Assembly: GCA_905236315.1 (NCBI GenBank)
Contig: CAJOPO010000430.1
Location: 1-6,396, forward strand
DNA: 6,396 bases
From: an uncultured Treponema sp.
GTDB lineage: Bacteria > Spirochaetota > Spirochaetia > Treponematales > Treponemataceae
Direction of reading: 5' to 3'
The position numbers were made by a program, and so were the translations under genes. Every line of letters begins with the position of its first letter. Position 1 is the first letter of the stretch. The notes below the pieces were generated by a model. It was not told the origin of the DNA and made no database searches. It saw nothing but the letters and a program-made list of their open reading frames with translations. This document shows, in pieces, positions 1 through 6,370 of the stretch.

Positions 1-174
1 AAGTATTATAAGAAGCAGTGCTATGGGAGCCATAAATATATAAGAGTTCGTTAAATGTAGCACTTCTATAAATATATATGCTATATCAAACGAAAGTGCT
101 GAACATATAATGACTATGGCACTGAGTATTATTCCCCATATACTAGTAGAAATCCTTGTATTACCAAACTTCAA
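1..174 (-). CDS. Membrane protein, probable sensor histidine kinase (N-terminal 58 codons only)
   Basis: An open frame begins at a TTG at 174-172 and stays open for 58 codons to the window edge, so the C-terminal bulk is missing. The visible part starts M-K-F-G-N-T-R-I-S, then has a hydrophobic helix at about residues 12-28, a short polar-edged loop at about 29-43, and a second hydrophobic stretch from about 44 to the edge. That is the layout of a two-helix sensor with a very small external loop. No H-box or ATPase motif is in view, so the kinase assignment rests on position: it follows directly on a response regulator gene, with a 14-nt gap, in the same operon. The TTG start is chosen because AAGGAGGA (190-183) lies 8 nt upstream. 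No ATG is suitably placed: the first in-frame ATG is codon 48, and the out-of-frame ATG near 140 is more than 40 nt from that site. The protein is certainly membrane-embedded if real. The kinase role is likely but unproven, and a different small membrane protein is the alternative. Confidence 0.72.
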   Translation of the reverse strand, partial: MKFGNTRISTSIWGIILSAIVIICSALSFDIAYIFIEVLHLTNSYIFMAPIALLLIIL

Positions 175-182
175 ATAAAATA

Positions 183-190
183 TCCTCCTT
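183..190 (-). promoter_or_regulatory. Shine-Dalgarno site for the downstream sensor gene
   Basis: The minus strand reads AAGGAGGA here, a near-perfect complement to the 16S rRNA tail. It overlaps the TAA stop of the response regulator (191-189) and sits 8 nt before the TTG at 174-172. It fixes the start of the partial downstream gene and suggests that its translation is coupled to termination of the regulator. Confidence 0.85.
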
Positions 191-863
191 AAGCATTTGT
201 AACAAGTGCTTTATACCCTAGTCCACGTAAAGTTTCTATAGAAAAATCTTTACAATCTGCAAATTTATTTCTTAAACGACTTATATGTGTTTTTATAGTA
301 TCTTCTGAACTTTCGCTATCATTACCCCAGATTGATTCCAATAACTGCGTTTTTGTAAATATTTCTCCAGGATAAGAAAGCATTTTGTAAAGTAAATCAA
401 ATTCCTTTTTGGGTAATTCAATCTCCTTATCATTATACGAAACTGTATACGAAGCAGAATCTAAAATACTATCTCCAATGCAAATCCTTTTTTCTGTAGC
501 AATACGGCTTCTTCTTAGCACAGCATCTATTCGCATAACTAACTCTTCATAGTTTACAGGTTTTGTAAGATAGTCGTCAATTCCCAATGCAAAACCTGTA
601 CGTTTATCTGCTATTGTCTGTTTTGCGGTAAGCATTATTACTGGAATATTATTATTATTTTCTCTTAGTTTTTTTACAAGAGCAAATCCATCTAACTGAG
701 GCATCATTATATCAGCCACCAAAATATCTATATTTTTATTTTGTATTATATCAAAGGCTTCTTGACCATTTTCTGCAGATTCCACAGTATAAAAAGACTT
801 TAACCTTAACGTTGTAAGCAAGCGTATATTTTTATCATCTTCTGCAACCAATACACTAGCCAT
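189..863 (-). CDS. OmpR/PhoB-family response regulator
   Basis: This is a 224-residue two-domain transcription factor that takes a phosphoryl group from a sensor kinase and binds DNA. The receiver domain spans about residues 2-117: acidic pocket E8-D9-D10, phospho-acceptor D51 in V-A-D-I-M-M-P, switch residue T79 in M-L-T-A, and K101-P102 in the conserved L-T-K-P. A winged-helix DNA-binding domain spans about 126-222, with the P-K-K-E-F-D-L-L segment at 151-158, a recognition helix at about 185-201, and the wing R-G-L-G-Y-K at 213-218. All residues needed for phosphorylation are present, and the length is normal. The start ATG at 863-861 is preceded at 9 nt by GAGAGG (878-873), which lies inside the end of the transporter gene; the gap between the two genes is 2 nt. 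From memory, its C-terminal half resembles the HssR-type regulators of Firmicutes, which control efflux genes. By context it most likely controls the pump operon it belongs to, with the partial downstream gene as partner kinase. Confidence 0.95.
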   Translation of the reverse strand: MASVLVAEDDKNIRLLTTLRLKSFYTVESAENGQEAFDIIQNKNIDILVADIMMPQLDGFALVKKLRENNNNIPVIMLTAKQTIADKRTGFALGIDDYLTKPVNYEELVMRIDAVLRRSRIATEKRICIGDSILDSASYTVSYNDKEIELPKKEFDLLYKMLSYPGEIFTKTQLLESIWGNDSESSEDTIKTHISRLRNKFADCKDFSIETLRGLGYKALVTNA

Positions 864-865
864 AA

Positions 866-3800
866 TTATTTACCTCTCTTATTAAAAGTATAATAAACTG
901 CTGGCATTATGAATAGAGTCATTAATGTGCCAACTCCCAATCCACCAAGAACTGTAAGATTAATTGGTTGTATTAATTCTGTTCCTTCATTTGGAAAGAG
1001 TGCCATAGGAACTAAAGAAATAATAGTAGTCAATGTGCTCATAATAATAGGACGTAATCTACTCTTTGCCGCTGTAATGCAAGCGTCCATTAGTTCCATA
1101 CCATCTTTTCTTAAGCTGTTAGCAGTATCTACAAGAACTATGCCGTTATTTACGATAACACCTACAAGCATTAAAACTCCTAAAATGCTTAATATACTTA
1201 ATTCCGAATTTGTAAAAGCATATATTGCAGCCACACCAATGAAACTAAATGGCAAGGTAAAATAAATAATAAATGGGTCTTTAAAAGATTCAAACTGACT
1301 TGCCATAACTCCAAAAACTAAAAGAATAGCCATTAGTATTATAACCAAAAATCCTTTTGCTTGCTCCATCATATCAGAATAATCACCTGCTGTAGTTATT
1401 GTAACGTCATCGTCTAAAGGAATATTTTCTGCAATAAGAGCATTTACACGATGGCTTACTTCACTTATGGTCACACCATTTACAGGAACACCCTTTATAG
1501 TAGCAATGCGAGTTTGGTCTTTACGATTTATAGAAGATGGAGTTTTGCTCTCTTCATACCATGCCACAGATGAGAGTGGTATCTTTTGCCCATTATTATT
1601 AGTTACAAATATGTTTTGCAAATCAGAAAGTTTCTGCTTGTCTTTATCATTTAAACTAATAATTATATCTTGGTCTTTACCGTTACTAGTATACACACCA
1701 GCTGTAATTCCGCTTACAGATGCCCTTAACTCAGAGGTAATACTACTTACCGTAAGGCCAAAGTTATATAAAGCTTGCCTATCTAATTTTATTTGCATCT
1801 CTGGCATTCCCTCTGTAATATCACTTTTTACTTCAGTAATAAAATCACTTCCCTGTGTTTGTAATAACATTTTTATTTCTTCTGCAGTAGAACGCAAAGC
1901 TTCTAAGTTTTGGCTTCTTATCTCTAATGAATATCCACCGCTACCACCTAAAGAAAATCCTTGACTAAAAGAAAATTCCGCTCCAGGAAAGGAATTAAAA
2001 TATGGGCGAAGTTTTTCTTTTGCTTTTTCTGCGCTAGAGTTTAACGTTAAAGTCAAAGTTGCCTTATTACTATCAGATTCTGTGCTTCCGCTACCCACAG
2101 TTATATTACTAAACTTTATTGCATCTATTTCTCTTTTTGCTATTGCCTCCATTTGTTTTATCACGCTCTCTGTTTCAGAAAGTTTAGTTCCCTTAGGCAT
2201 GGAAAGCGAAAGACTTACTGTAGTATCATCAGTAACAGGCATATAGATAAAGCCTCTTGAAGAAATAGAAATGAATGAAATTACTAATAAAGAAATTACA
2301 AGTACAAAAGAAATAAAACGATGCCTTAAAACTAGTTCAACAATTCTACCATAAATATTAAGTATTTTATTGTCATTAGATTTTTTTTCTTTAGTTAATG
2401 TAACAGGCTTTACTTTTAAATAATGTCCTGCAAGAACAGGAACTAAAACAATAGATGTTGCCAAAGAACACACTAAAGCAATACTTATAGTAAAACCTAA
2501 GTCTAAGAATGCCTCTCCTAATATACCGATTAATTTACTAAAAGCAAGCATAGGTAAGAATATACACACAGACGTAAGAGTGCTAGAAATTACAGGCATT
2601 ACCATTTCTTTTACTCCATCTATAGCCACTTGCTTAGGATTTTTTCCTTTTGCAGCATGCGTATAGATATTCTCTAAAACAACGATTGAGTTATCTACTA
2701 GCATGCCAACGCCAATTAAAAGTCCTGCTAGAGAAATCATATTCAAGGTAGTTCCTCTAAAGTACATAAATACAAATGTAATTATTATAGAAACAGGAAT
2801 GGAAAAGCCAATTATTACAGTGCTTTTTATATTACGTAAAAAGATGAATAAAACAATAATTGCAAGAACTGCCCCCTCCCCAACAGATTTTATTACTTCA
2901 TTTATAGTGCTTTCTATTTGGTCAGTATTATTAGATGTTTCTATTATCTGTACGTCTTTTGGAAGTTTTTTTTCAATATTTTTTAAGGCTGTTCTTACAG
3001 AATGTGCTGCCGCAACAGAGTTTTTTCCACTTTGCTTTTTTAGATTAATAATAACACAAGGACTACCATCCAAGAATGCTAAAGAAGTAGCTTTTTTTGT
3101 TCCCTCATACACATCAGCAATATCTCGTAAAAGTATTACTTGAGAAGTTTTTCCATGAGGGCGATATGCAATAACAGAATTTCTAATATCATCTAAAGAG
3201 GCAAAAGCCCCTGTTGCAGAAACAGAATACATTAATTCATTTGATTCTATAGTGCCAGCAGAACTTTGATTATTCTGTGCAGAAAGAAGTTGAGCTATTT
3301 GAGTTATACTAAGCGAGTATGCTTCTAATCTATCTCTGGGGATGTCTATTATAACAGCACGTTCTCTGCCCCCAACAATATCGGCAGAAGCAATGCCATC
3401 AATCTGTTCTAACGAAGGAGCAATGATACTGTCTGCATATTCATAAAGTTCTTGGGCAGTTCTATTTCCCTTTAGTGCAAGAGTCATAATAGGCAATAAA
3501 GAAGCATCCAATCTTGTTGTTACAGGAGATGTAGCTTGTTGAGGTAGTGAAGAACGTACATGGTCTATTTTATCTCTTATGCTATTTGCAGCTTCATCTA
3601 AATTAGTTCCAGTTTCAAATTCCATACTCACTACACTAAAACCAATAGAAGATGTTGAAGAAATATGTTTAAGACCAGTTACTCCAGAAAGACCTGTTTC
3701 TAATACACGTGTTACATTTTGCTCTACATCTTCAGGAGATGCATTTGGATAAGCAGTTGTTACCTGTATCATAGGATAGCTTGTTTCAGGATACATATCC

Positions 3801-3901
3801 ACAGATAGATTATTCCAACAGTAAATCCCAAGCATGATTAATAAAGAAAAAACAATTAAAACGCTTACAGGCTTATTTATTATTCGTTCGCAAATATGCA
3901 T
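866..3901 (-). CDS. RND-family efflux transporter, inner-membrane pump subunit (AcrB/BesB-like)
   Basis: This 1011-residue RND protein should form a trimer in the inner membrane and export substrates using the proton gradient. It has the classic duplicated layout: TM1 at about 13-29, a periplasmic porter half (about 30-335), TM2-6 (about 341-491), a cytoplasmic linker, TM7 at about 529-547, a second periplasmic half (about 548-848), and TM8-12 (about 851-1007). TM4 carries G-M-L-V-D-N-S-I-V-V-L-E-N (399-411). TM10 carries G-V-I-V-N-N-G-I-V-L-V-D (914-925). Relative to AcrB D407/D408/K940, the aligned residues are D403, N404 and N918. This D-N-N pattern is, as I recall, usual in one large RND subgroup, so it does not imply inactivity. 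The length is slightly below AcrB (about 1050). The ATG at 3901-3899 abuts the adaptor stop codon with no gap and has AGAAGGAG (3917-3910) 8 nt upstream. The adjoining adaptor and channel genes mark it as part of a tripartite pump. Drug-type export (HAE-1 class) is more likely than metal export, but the substrate is not readable. Confidence 0.95.
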   Translation of the reverse strand: MHICERIINKPVSVLIVFSLLIMLGIYCWNNLSVDMYPETSYPMIQVTTAYPNASPEDVEQNVTRVLETGLSGVTGLKHISSTSSIGFSVVSMEFETGTNLDEAANSIRDKIDHVRSSLPQQATSPVTTRLDASLLPIMTLALKGNRTAQELYEYADSIIAPSLEQIDGIASADIVGGRERAVIIDIPRDRLEAYSLSITQIAQLLSAQNNQSSAGTIESNELMYSVSATGAFASLDDIRNSVIAYRPHGKTSQVILLRDIADVYEGTKKATSLAFLDGSPCVIINLKKQSGKNSVAAAHSVRTALKNIEKKLPKDVQIIETSNNTDQIESTINEVIKSVGEGAVLAIIVLFIFLRNIKSTVIIGFSIPVSIIITFVFMYFRGTTLNMISLAGLLIGVGMLVDNSIVVLENIYTHAAKGKNPKQVAIDGVKEMVMPVISSTLTSVCIFLPMLAFSKLIGILGEAFLDLGFTISIALVCSLATSIVLVPVLAGHYLKVKPVTLTKEKKSNDNKILNIYGRIVELVLRHRFISFVLVISLLVISFISISSRGFIYMPVTDDTTVSLSLSMPKGTKLSETESVIKQMEAIAKREIDAIKFSNITVGSGSTESDSNKATLTLTLNSSAEKAKEKLRPYFNSFPGAEFSFSQGFSLGGSGGYSLEIRSQNLEALRSTAEEIKMLLQTQGSDFITEVKSDITEGMPEMQIKLDRQALYNFGLTVSSITSELRASVSGITAGVYTSNGKDQDIIISLNDKDKQKLSDLQNIFVTNNNGQKIPLSSVAWYEESKTPSSINRKDQTRIATIKGVPVNGVTISEVSHRVNALIAENIPLDDDVTITTAGDYSDMMEQAKGFLVIILMAILLVFGVMASQFESFKDPFIIYFTLPFSFIGVAAIYAFTNSELSILSILGVLMLVGVIVNNGIVLVDTANSLRKDGMELMDACITAAKSRLRPIIMSTLTTIISLVPMALFPNEGTELIQPINLTVLGGLGVGTLMTLFIMPAVYYTFNKRGK

Positions 3902-4804
3902 TTAATTTTCTCCTTCTATAAATATGGCATTTACAAGTTGCCCATCACTAAGACTGCTTTGCCCCTTTACAACTATAACTTCATCTTGGGATAAATTATC
4001 ACTTACTTCTACAAGATTATCCACATTAAGACCAGTTTTTATCTCTCTTTTTTTAGCTCTTTCGCCTTCTACAACATAGACATAAGATTTTCCTAAGTTC
4101 TGTACAATGGCATTATTTGGAATCACAAGAATATTATCTTTATGCTCTGTAGTTAAATTTACTTTTGCGTACATTCCAGCTTTTGGTAACTTCTTTTTGT
4201 TTTCATCTTCATCTGTAAAAATAAGAGTTACCTGCATTGTACGGGACATTGGGTCTAACACTGGGCTTACCTCTGTAACTTTTGCATTAAACACATTATC
4301 ATTGTAGGCAGAAAATCTAACTTGTGCTTCTTGACCTTCACTTACGCGAGATATAAATCTTTCTGGCACATTTATCTTGATAAGTAATTTATTTGTACTA
4401 CTTAAAGTAAGAATAACAGTAGAAGGTGTTACATTAGCACCAACTGATGGCATAATAGAAATTATAGTACCACTAGAGGGAGCTAATACAGGGCTTGCAC
4501 TATATACCGTTCCTGGCCTAGAAGGGTCTATATATGCTAATAACTGATTGCGATTAACATAATCACCTACATTCACAAACAACTGTGTCAGTCTTCCCGC
4601 CATAACAGGAAGCACTTCTACAGTGCTTTCTGCTTCCACATCACCACCACATTCCAAGTAGTCATCAAGGCTTCCTTTTTGAATTTTCATTACGTTTACC
4701 GTAATGGCATTTTCTGTTATTTCTTGTTTTGTTGTTTCATTTTTATTCTTACTACATGAAACAAATAAGCAAAGTGCAAAAAATATATATAAACATCTTT
4801 TCAT
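3902..4804 (-). CDS. Periplasmic adaptor lipoprotein of an RND pump (membrane fusion protein, BesA-like)
   Basis: This 300-residue adaptor should link the RND pump to the outer-membrane channel. Residues 1-16 are a lipoprotein signal (M-K-R, then a hydrophobic core) ending in F-V-S-C, so C17 is the probable lipidated residue; Phe at -3 fits spirochaete-type lipoboxes. Then follow a lipoyl/barrel-sandwich domain (about 62-131, with G-D-Y-V near 80-83 and A-P-S-S-G-T at 108-113), a beta-barrel domain (about 138-220, with D-P-M-S-R-T at 184-189 and G-M-Y-A-K-V at 210-215), and a membrane-proximal domain (about 221-300, with V-I-P-N-N-A-I-V at 227-234). The two lipoyl halves are joined by only about 16 residues (about 92-108, D-P-S-R-P-G...S-P-V-L-A-P), leaving no room for the coiled-coil hairpin of AcrA. 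Borrelia BesA is a known adaptor lacking that hairpin. The start ATG (4804-4802) has GGAGG (4815-4811) 6 nt upstream, inside the last codons of the channel gene, and lies 1 nt past its stop. Confidence 0.93.
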   Translation of the reverse strand: MKRCLYIFFALCLFVSCSKNKNETTKQEITENAITVNVMKIQKGSLDDYLECGGDVEAESTVEVLPVMAGRLTQLFVNVGDYVNRNQLLAYIDPSRPGTVYSASPVLAPSSGTIISIMPSVGANVTPSTVILTLSSTNKLLIKINVPERFISRVSEGQEAQVRFSAYNDNVFNAKVTEVSPVLDPMSRTMQVTLIFTDEDENKKKLPKAGMYAKVNLTTEHKDNILVIPNNAIVQNLGKSYVYVVEGERAKKREIKTGLNVDNLVEVSDNLSQDEVIVVKGQSSLSDGQLVNAIFIEGEN

Positions 4805-4805
4805 T

Positions 4806-6242
4806 TTATTCCTCCATCCACCCTTGTGGCAAATCTAATAAATATTCCAAATCAACTATACAAGAAACATAGGTAAACAATTCTTGTTGTAGTGCTAATT
4901 GTGATTTACTAAGCTGTTCTTGTGCATCTTTTACTTCTAAGAAATCTACAGAACCGTTATTATACGCTTGCACTGTCATATTATAAGACCTTTGCGCTAA
5001 GTTTATATTTTCTTGAGAAGCCTCTACAGAGTTCTTACAAGAATTAAGTTTATCAAAAAGCTCTATAGCATTCATCATTATTGAGCGTTGTTTTTCTTGT
5101 ACAGAAAGTTCCATTTTTTCCTTTTCTCGTTTAAGTTTATCGTAATTCAATCTATTAGTAGAAAAAGGAAGCATATTTGTGAGATTCCAAGAAATAGTAA
5201 GAGACATATTTCCTGCATCAGTCCAATTATTTGTATCAAACCAAGAATTTCCTATACCGTAAAGTGAAGGCTGTAATGTATATTTAAAAGAAAGGCTTGG
5301 AGTAAAAGAGCTTAAGTTCAACCCTTTCATTTGTGCATCAAGAGAAGCAAGATTCGCCTCCATTAATTTTTGTTCACTATTATAACCTGTTAATGAAGAA
5401 AGCACTTTTTCACTATCCACCTTTAATATGTCAGTATTTAAGTTTCCTTGCAAAGTAATTTTTGTTCCTGCTGGCATACCTAACAAAAGAGCAAATTCCA
5501 TAAGTTGTTCAGAAAGAGCTTGTTCTTCTTTTTGCACTTCAAGGCTCATATTTTTAAATGCAACATTACTCTGGAGTACGCTTAACTGAGGAACAGTTCC
5601 ATTTCTAAACGCTCTTTGAGTTTGGTTATAGCGAGTTTCTGAGTTTTGTAAGGCTTCTTTATCAGCTTTCAAAGCCTCTTGTTGTAATAAAAGTGAATAA
5701 AAAAGTTTTTTTATATCACGCTCCACATGCTTTACCGTTTGCTCCCAAGTAACCAAGCCTTTTTGATAATCCGCATTAGAACGATTTATCTGTTCAATAA
5801 GAGAAAGATTTAAATTTAATGAAAAAGACAAACTTCCCATAGCCGTCCAATTAGCACTTTCACTTGGAGCTGAAGTAGGAAGCCTATAAGAACTTCCCAT
5901 AGCTTCATAAAGTGGATTTAGCATGCTTGCATAGGTAGTTGAATAAGTGTTATTTCTGATAAGTCCTGCCGCAACACTTACATCAGGAAGCAAGGCATTT
6001 AATACATGGTTTGTAGCTTCTTTTTGGCTCACCAAATCTATATTTGCCATTTTTATGGTGCGACTATTCTCTTTTGCATAAGACACAGCCTGCTCAACTG
6101 TAAGACCAACCTCTTTTTTATCTTCTAATTCATTAATTAAAGCCTCATAAGATTGAGCAAATGTAGAAACAGAAGTAGCAATAATAAATAATAAAGCAAA
6201 ACTTGTACTTAAAAGTTTTTTAATAAAAAGTCCACTCCTCAT
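4806..6242 (-). CDS. TolC-family outer-membrane efflux channel (BesC-like)
   Basis: This 478-residue protein should trimerise into the exit duct of the pump, anchored in the outer membrane with a long alpha-helical barrel in the periplasm. A Sec signal peptide covers about residues 1-29 (basic start, hydrophobic core, probable cleavage T-F-A|Q). Two outer-membrane-efflux repeats follow, about 45-255 and 280-470. The duplication shows in matching segments: A-F-R-N-G-T-V at 211-217 and A-Y-N-N-G-S-V at 426-432, each leading into a long charged, leucine-rich helix. Candidate beta-strands of alternating polar and hydrophobic residues lie near 86-105 and 134-148 in the first half, and 312-326 and 344-354 in the second. 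It is first in the operon. The ATG at 6242-6240 is chosen because GGAGGT (6252-6247) stands about 5 nt upstream and the signal peptide begins there. Length is in the normal TolC range (about 420-490). Family assignment is firm. Linkage to the BesC type rests on gene order and the neighbouring adaptor. Confidence 0.95.
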   Translation of the reverse strand: MRSGLFIKKLLSTSFALLFIIATSVSTFAQSYEALINELEDKKEVGLTVEQAVSYAKENSRTIKMANIDLVSQKEATNHVLNALLPDVSVAAGLIRNNTYSTTYASMLNPLYEAMGSSYRLPTSAPSESANWTAMGSLSFSLNLNLSLIEQINRSNADYQKGLVTWEQTVKHVERDIKKLFYSLLLQQEALKADKEALQNSETRYNQTQRAFRNGTVPQLSVLQSNVAFKNMSLEVQKEEQALSEQLMEFALLLGMPAGTKITLQGNLNTDILKVDSEKVLSSLTGYNSEQKLMEANLASLDAQMKGLNLSSFTPSLSFKYTLQPSLYGIGNSWFDTNNWTDAGNMSLTISWNLTNMLPFSTNRLNYDKLKREKEKMELSVQEKQRSIMMNAIELFDKLNSCKNSVEASQENINLAQRSYNMTVQAYNNGSVDFLEVKDAQEQLSKSQLALQQELFTYVSCIVDLEYLLDLPQGWMEE

Positions 6243-6275
6243 ATTTACCTCCGCTTTTTATACTAAAAGTTAAAG

Positions 6276-6291
6276 GTAAAGTGAATGTAAA
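6276..6291 (-). promoter_or_regulatory. Candidate response-regulator operator: TTTAC direct repeat, 11-bp spacing
   Basis: Read on the minus strand, TTTAC occurs at 6291-6287 and again at 6280-6276, exactly one helical turn (11 bp) apart. OmpR/PhoB-family dimers bind head-to-tail direct repeats with this spacing, and such a regulator is encoded in this operon. The repeats overlap the candidate -35 hexamer at 6285-6280. In AT-rich DNA a five-base repeat can arise by chance, so this is suggestive only. Confidence 0.35.
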
Positions 6292-6299
6292 CTTTAATC

Positions 6300-6311
6300 A
6301 CAGAAATCTGT
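6300..6311. promoter_or_regulatory. Small inverted repeat, possible operator
   Basis: ACAGA at 6300-6304 and TCTGT at 6307-6311 form a perfect 5-bp inverted repeat with a 2-bp centre (ACAGAAATCTGT). It sits about 60 bp upstream of the channel start codon and next to the TATATT hexamer, where a dimeric regulator could bind. No known site is recognised. Confidence 0.3.
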
Positions 6312-6327
6312 TTTCAATATACATATG

Positions 6328-6370
6328 GGAACCTCGAAAAACTCCCTTTCAGAAAGTTTTTCGAGGTTCC
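6328..6370. repeat. Perfect 16-bp inverted repeat with 11-nt loop
   Basis: GGAACCTCGAAAAACT (6328-6343) is matched without error by AGTTTTTCGAGGTTCC (6355-6370), around the loop at 6344-6354. Transcribed from either strand it would fold into a strong hairpin. There is no T-run after the stem, only an internal TTTTT inside the right arm on both strands, so it is not a canonical intrinsic terminator. It may still be a bidirectional terminator or barrier between this operon and its upstream neighbour, or one copy of a dispersed palindromic repeat family. The inverted repeat itself is certain; its role is not. Confidence 0.9.

Larger units (their letters stand above)
6243..6327 (-). promoter_or_regulatory. 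Probable promoter and leader region of the efflux operon
   Basis: This 85-bp AT-rich stretch between the first start codon and the 16-bp inverted repeat has no open frame and is the only place in the window for the operon promoter. On the minus strand, TTCACT (6285-6280) and TATAAA (6262-6257) are separated by exactly 17 bp, a fair -35/-10 pair. However, its start point would fall near 6250, inside the Shine-Dalgarno GGAGGT, giving an unusually short leader. A second -10-like hexamer, TATATT (6321-6316), would give a leader of about 65 nt but lacks a good -35 and would depend on an activator. The region is well supported as regulatory by position; the exact promoter is not settled. Confidence 0.55.

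Noticed and set aside
909..1265. Plus-strand open frame of 118 codons opposite the transporter gene
   Set aside because: It lies wholly antisense to the conserved TM8-12 half of the RND protein, has no recognisable motif, and reads as a low-complexity shadow.
1467..1964. Plus-strand open frame of 165 codons opposite the transporter gene
   Set aside because: It mirrors the second periplasmic half of the RND protein; no family motif and no context for a separate gene.
2381..2388. Run of eight A on the coding strand in the transporter's cytoplasmic linker, with a second A8 run at 2966-2973, considered as phase-variable or frameshift sites
   Set aside because: Both runs encode E-K-K in frame, the reading frame is intact, and such runs are common in AT-rich genes. 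There is no downstream structure or overlapping frame that would reward slippage.
2703..3143. Plus-strand open frame of 146 codons opposite the transporter gene
   Set aside because: Antisense shadow of TM2-4 and the first porter half; its hydrophobicity comes from the complementary membrane-coding strand.
4107..4307. Plus-strand open frame of 66 codons opposite the adaptor gene
   Set aside because: Antisense to the well-conserved beta-barrel and membrane-proximal domains of the adaptor, with no independent support.
6257..6285. TTCACT/TATAAA pair as the definite operon promoter
   Set aside because: Spacing is ideal at 17 bp, but the implied start near 6250 would cut into the Shine-Dalgarno sequence, so it is kept only as a candidate within the wider promoter region.
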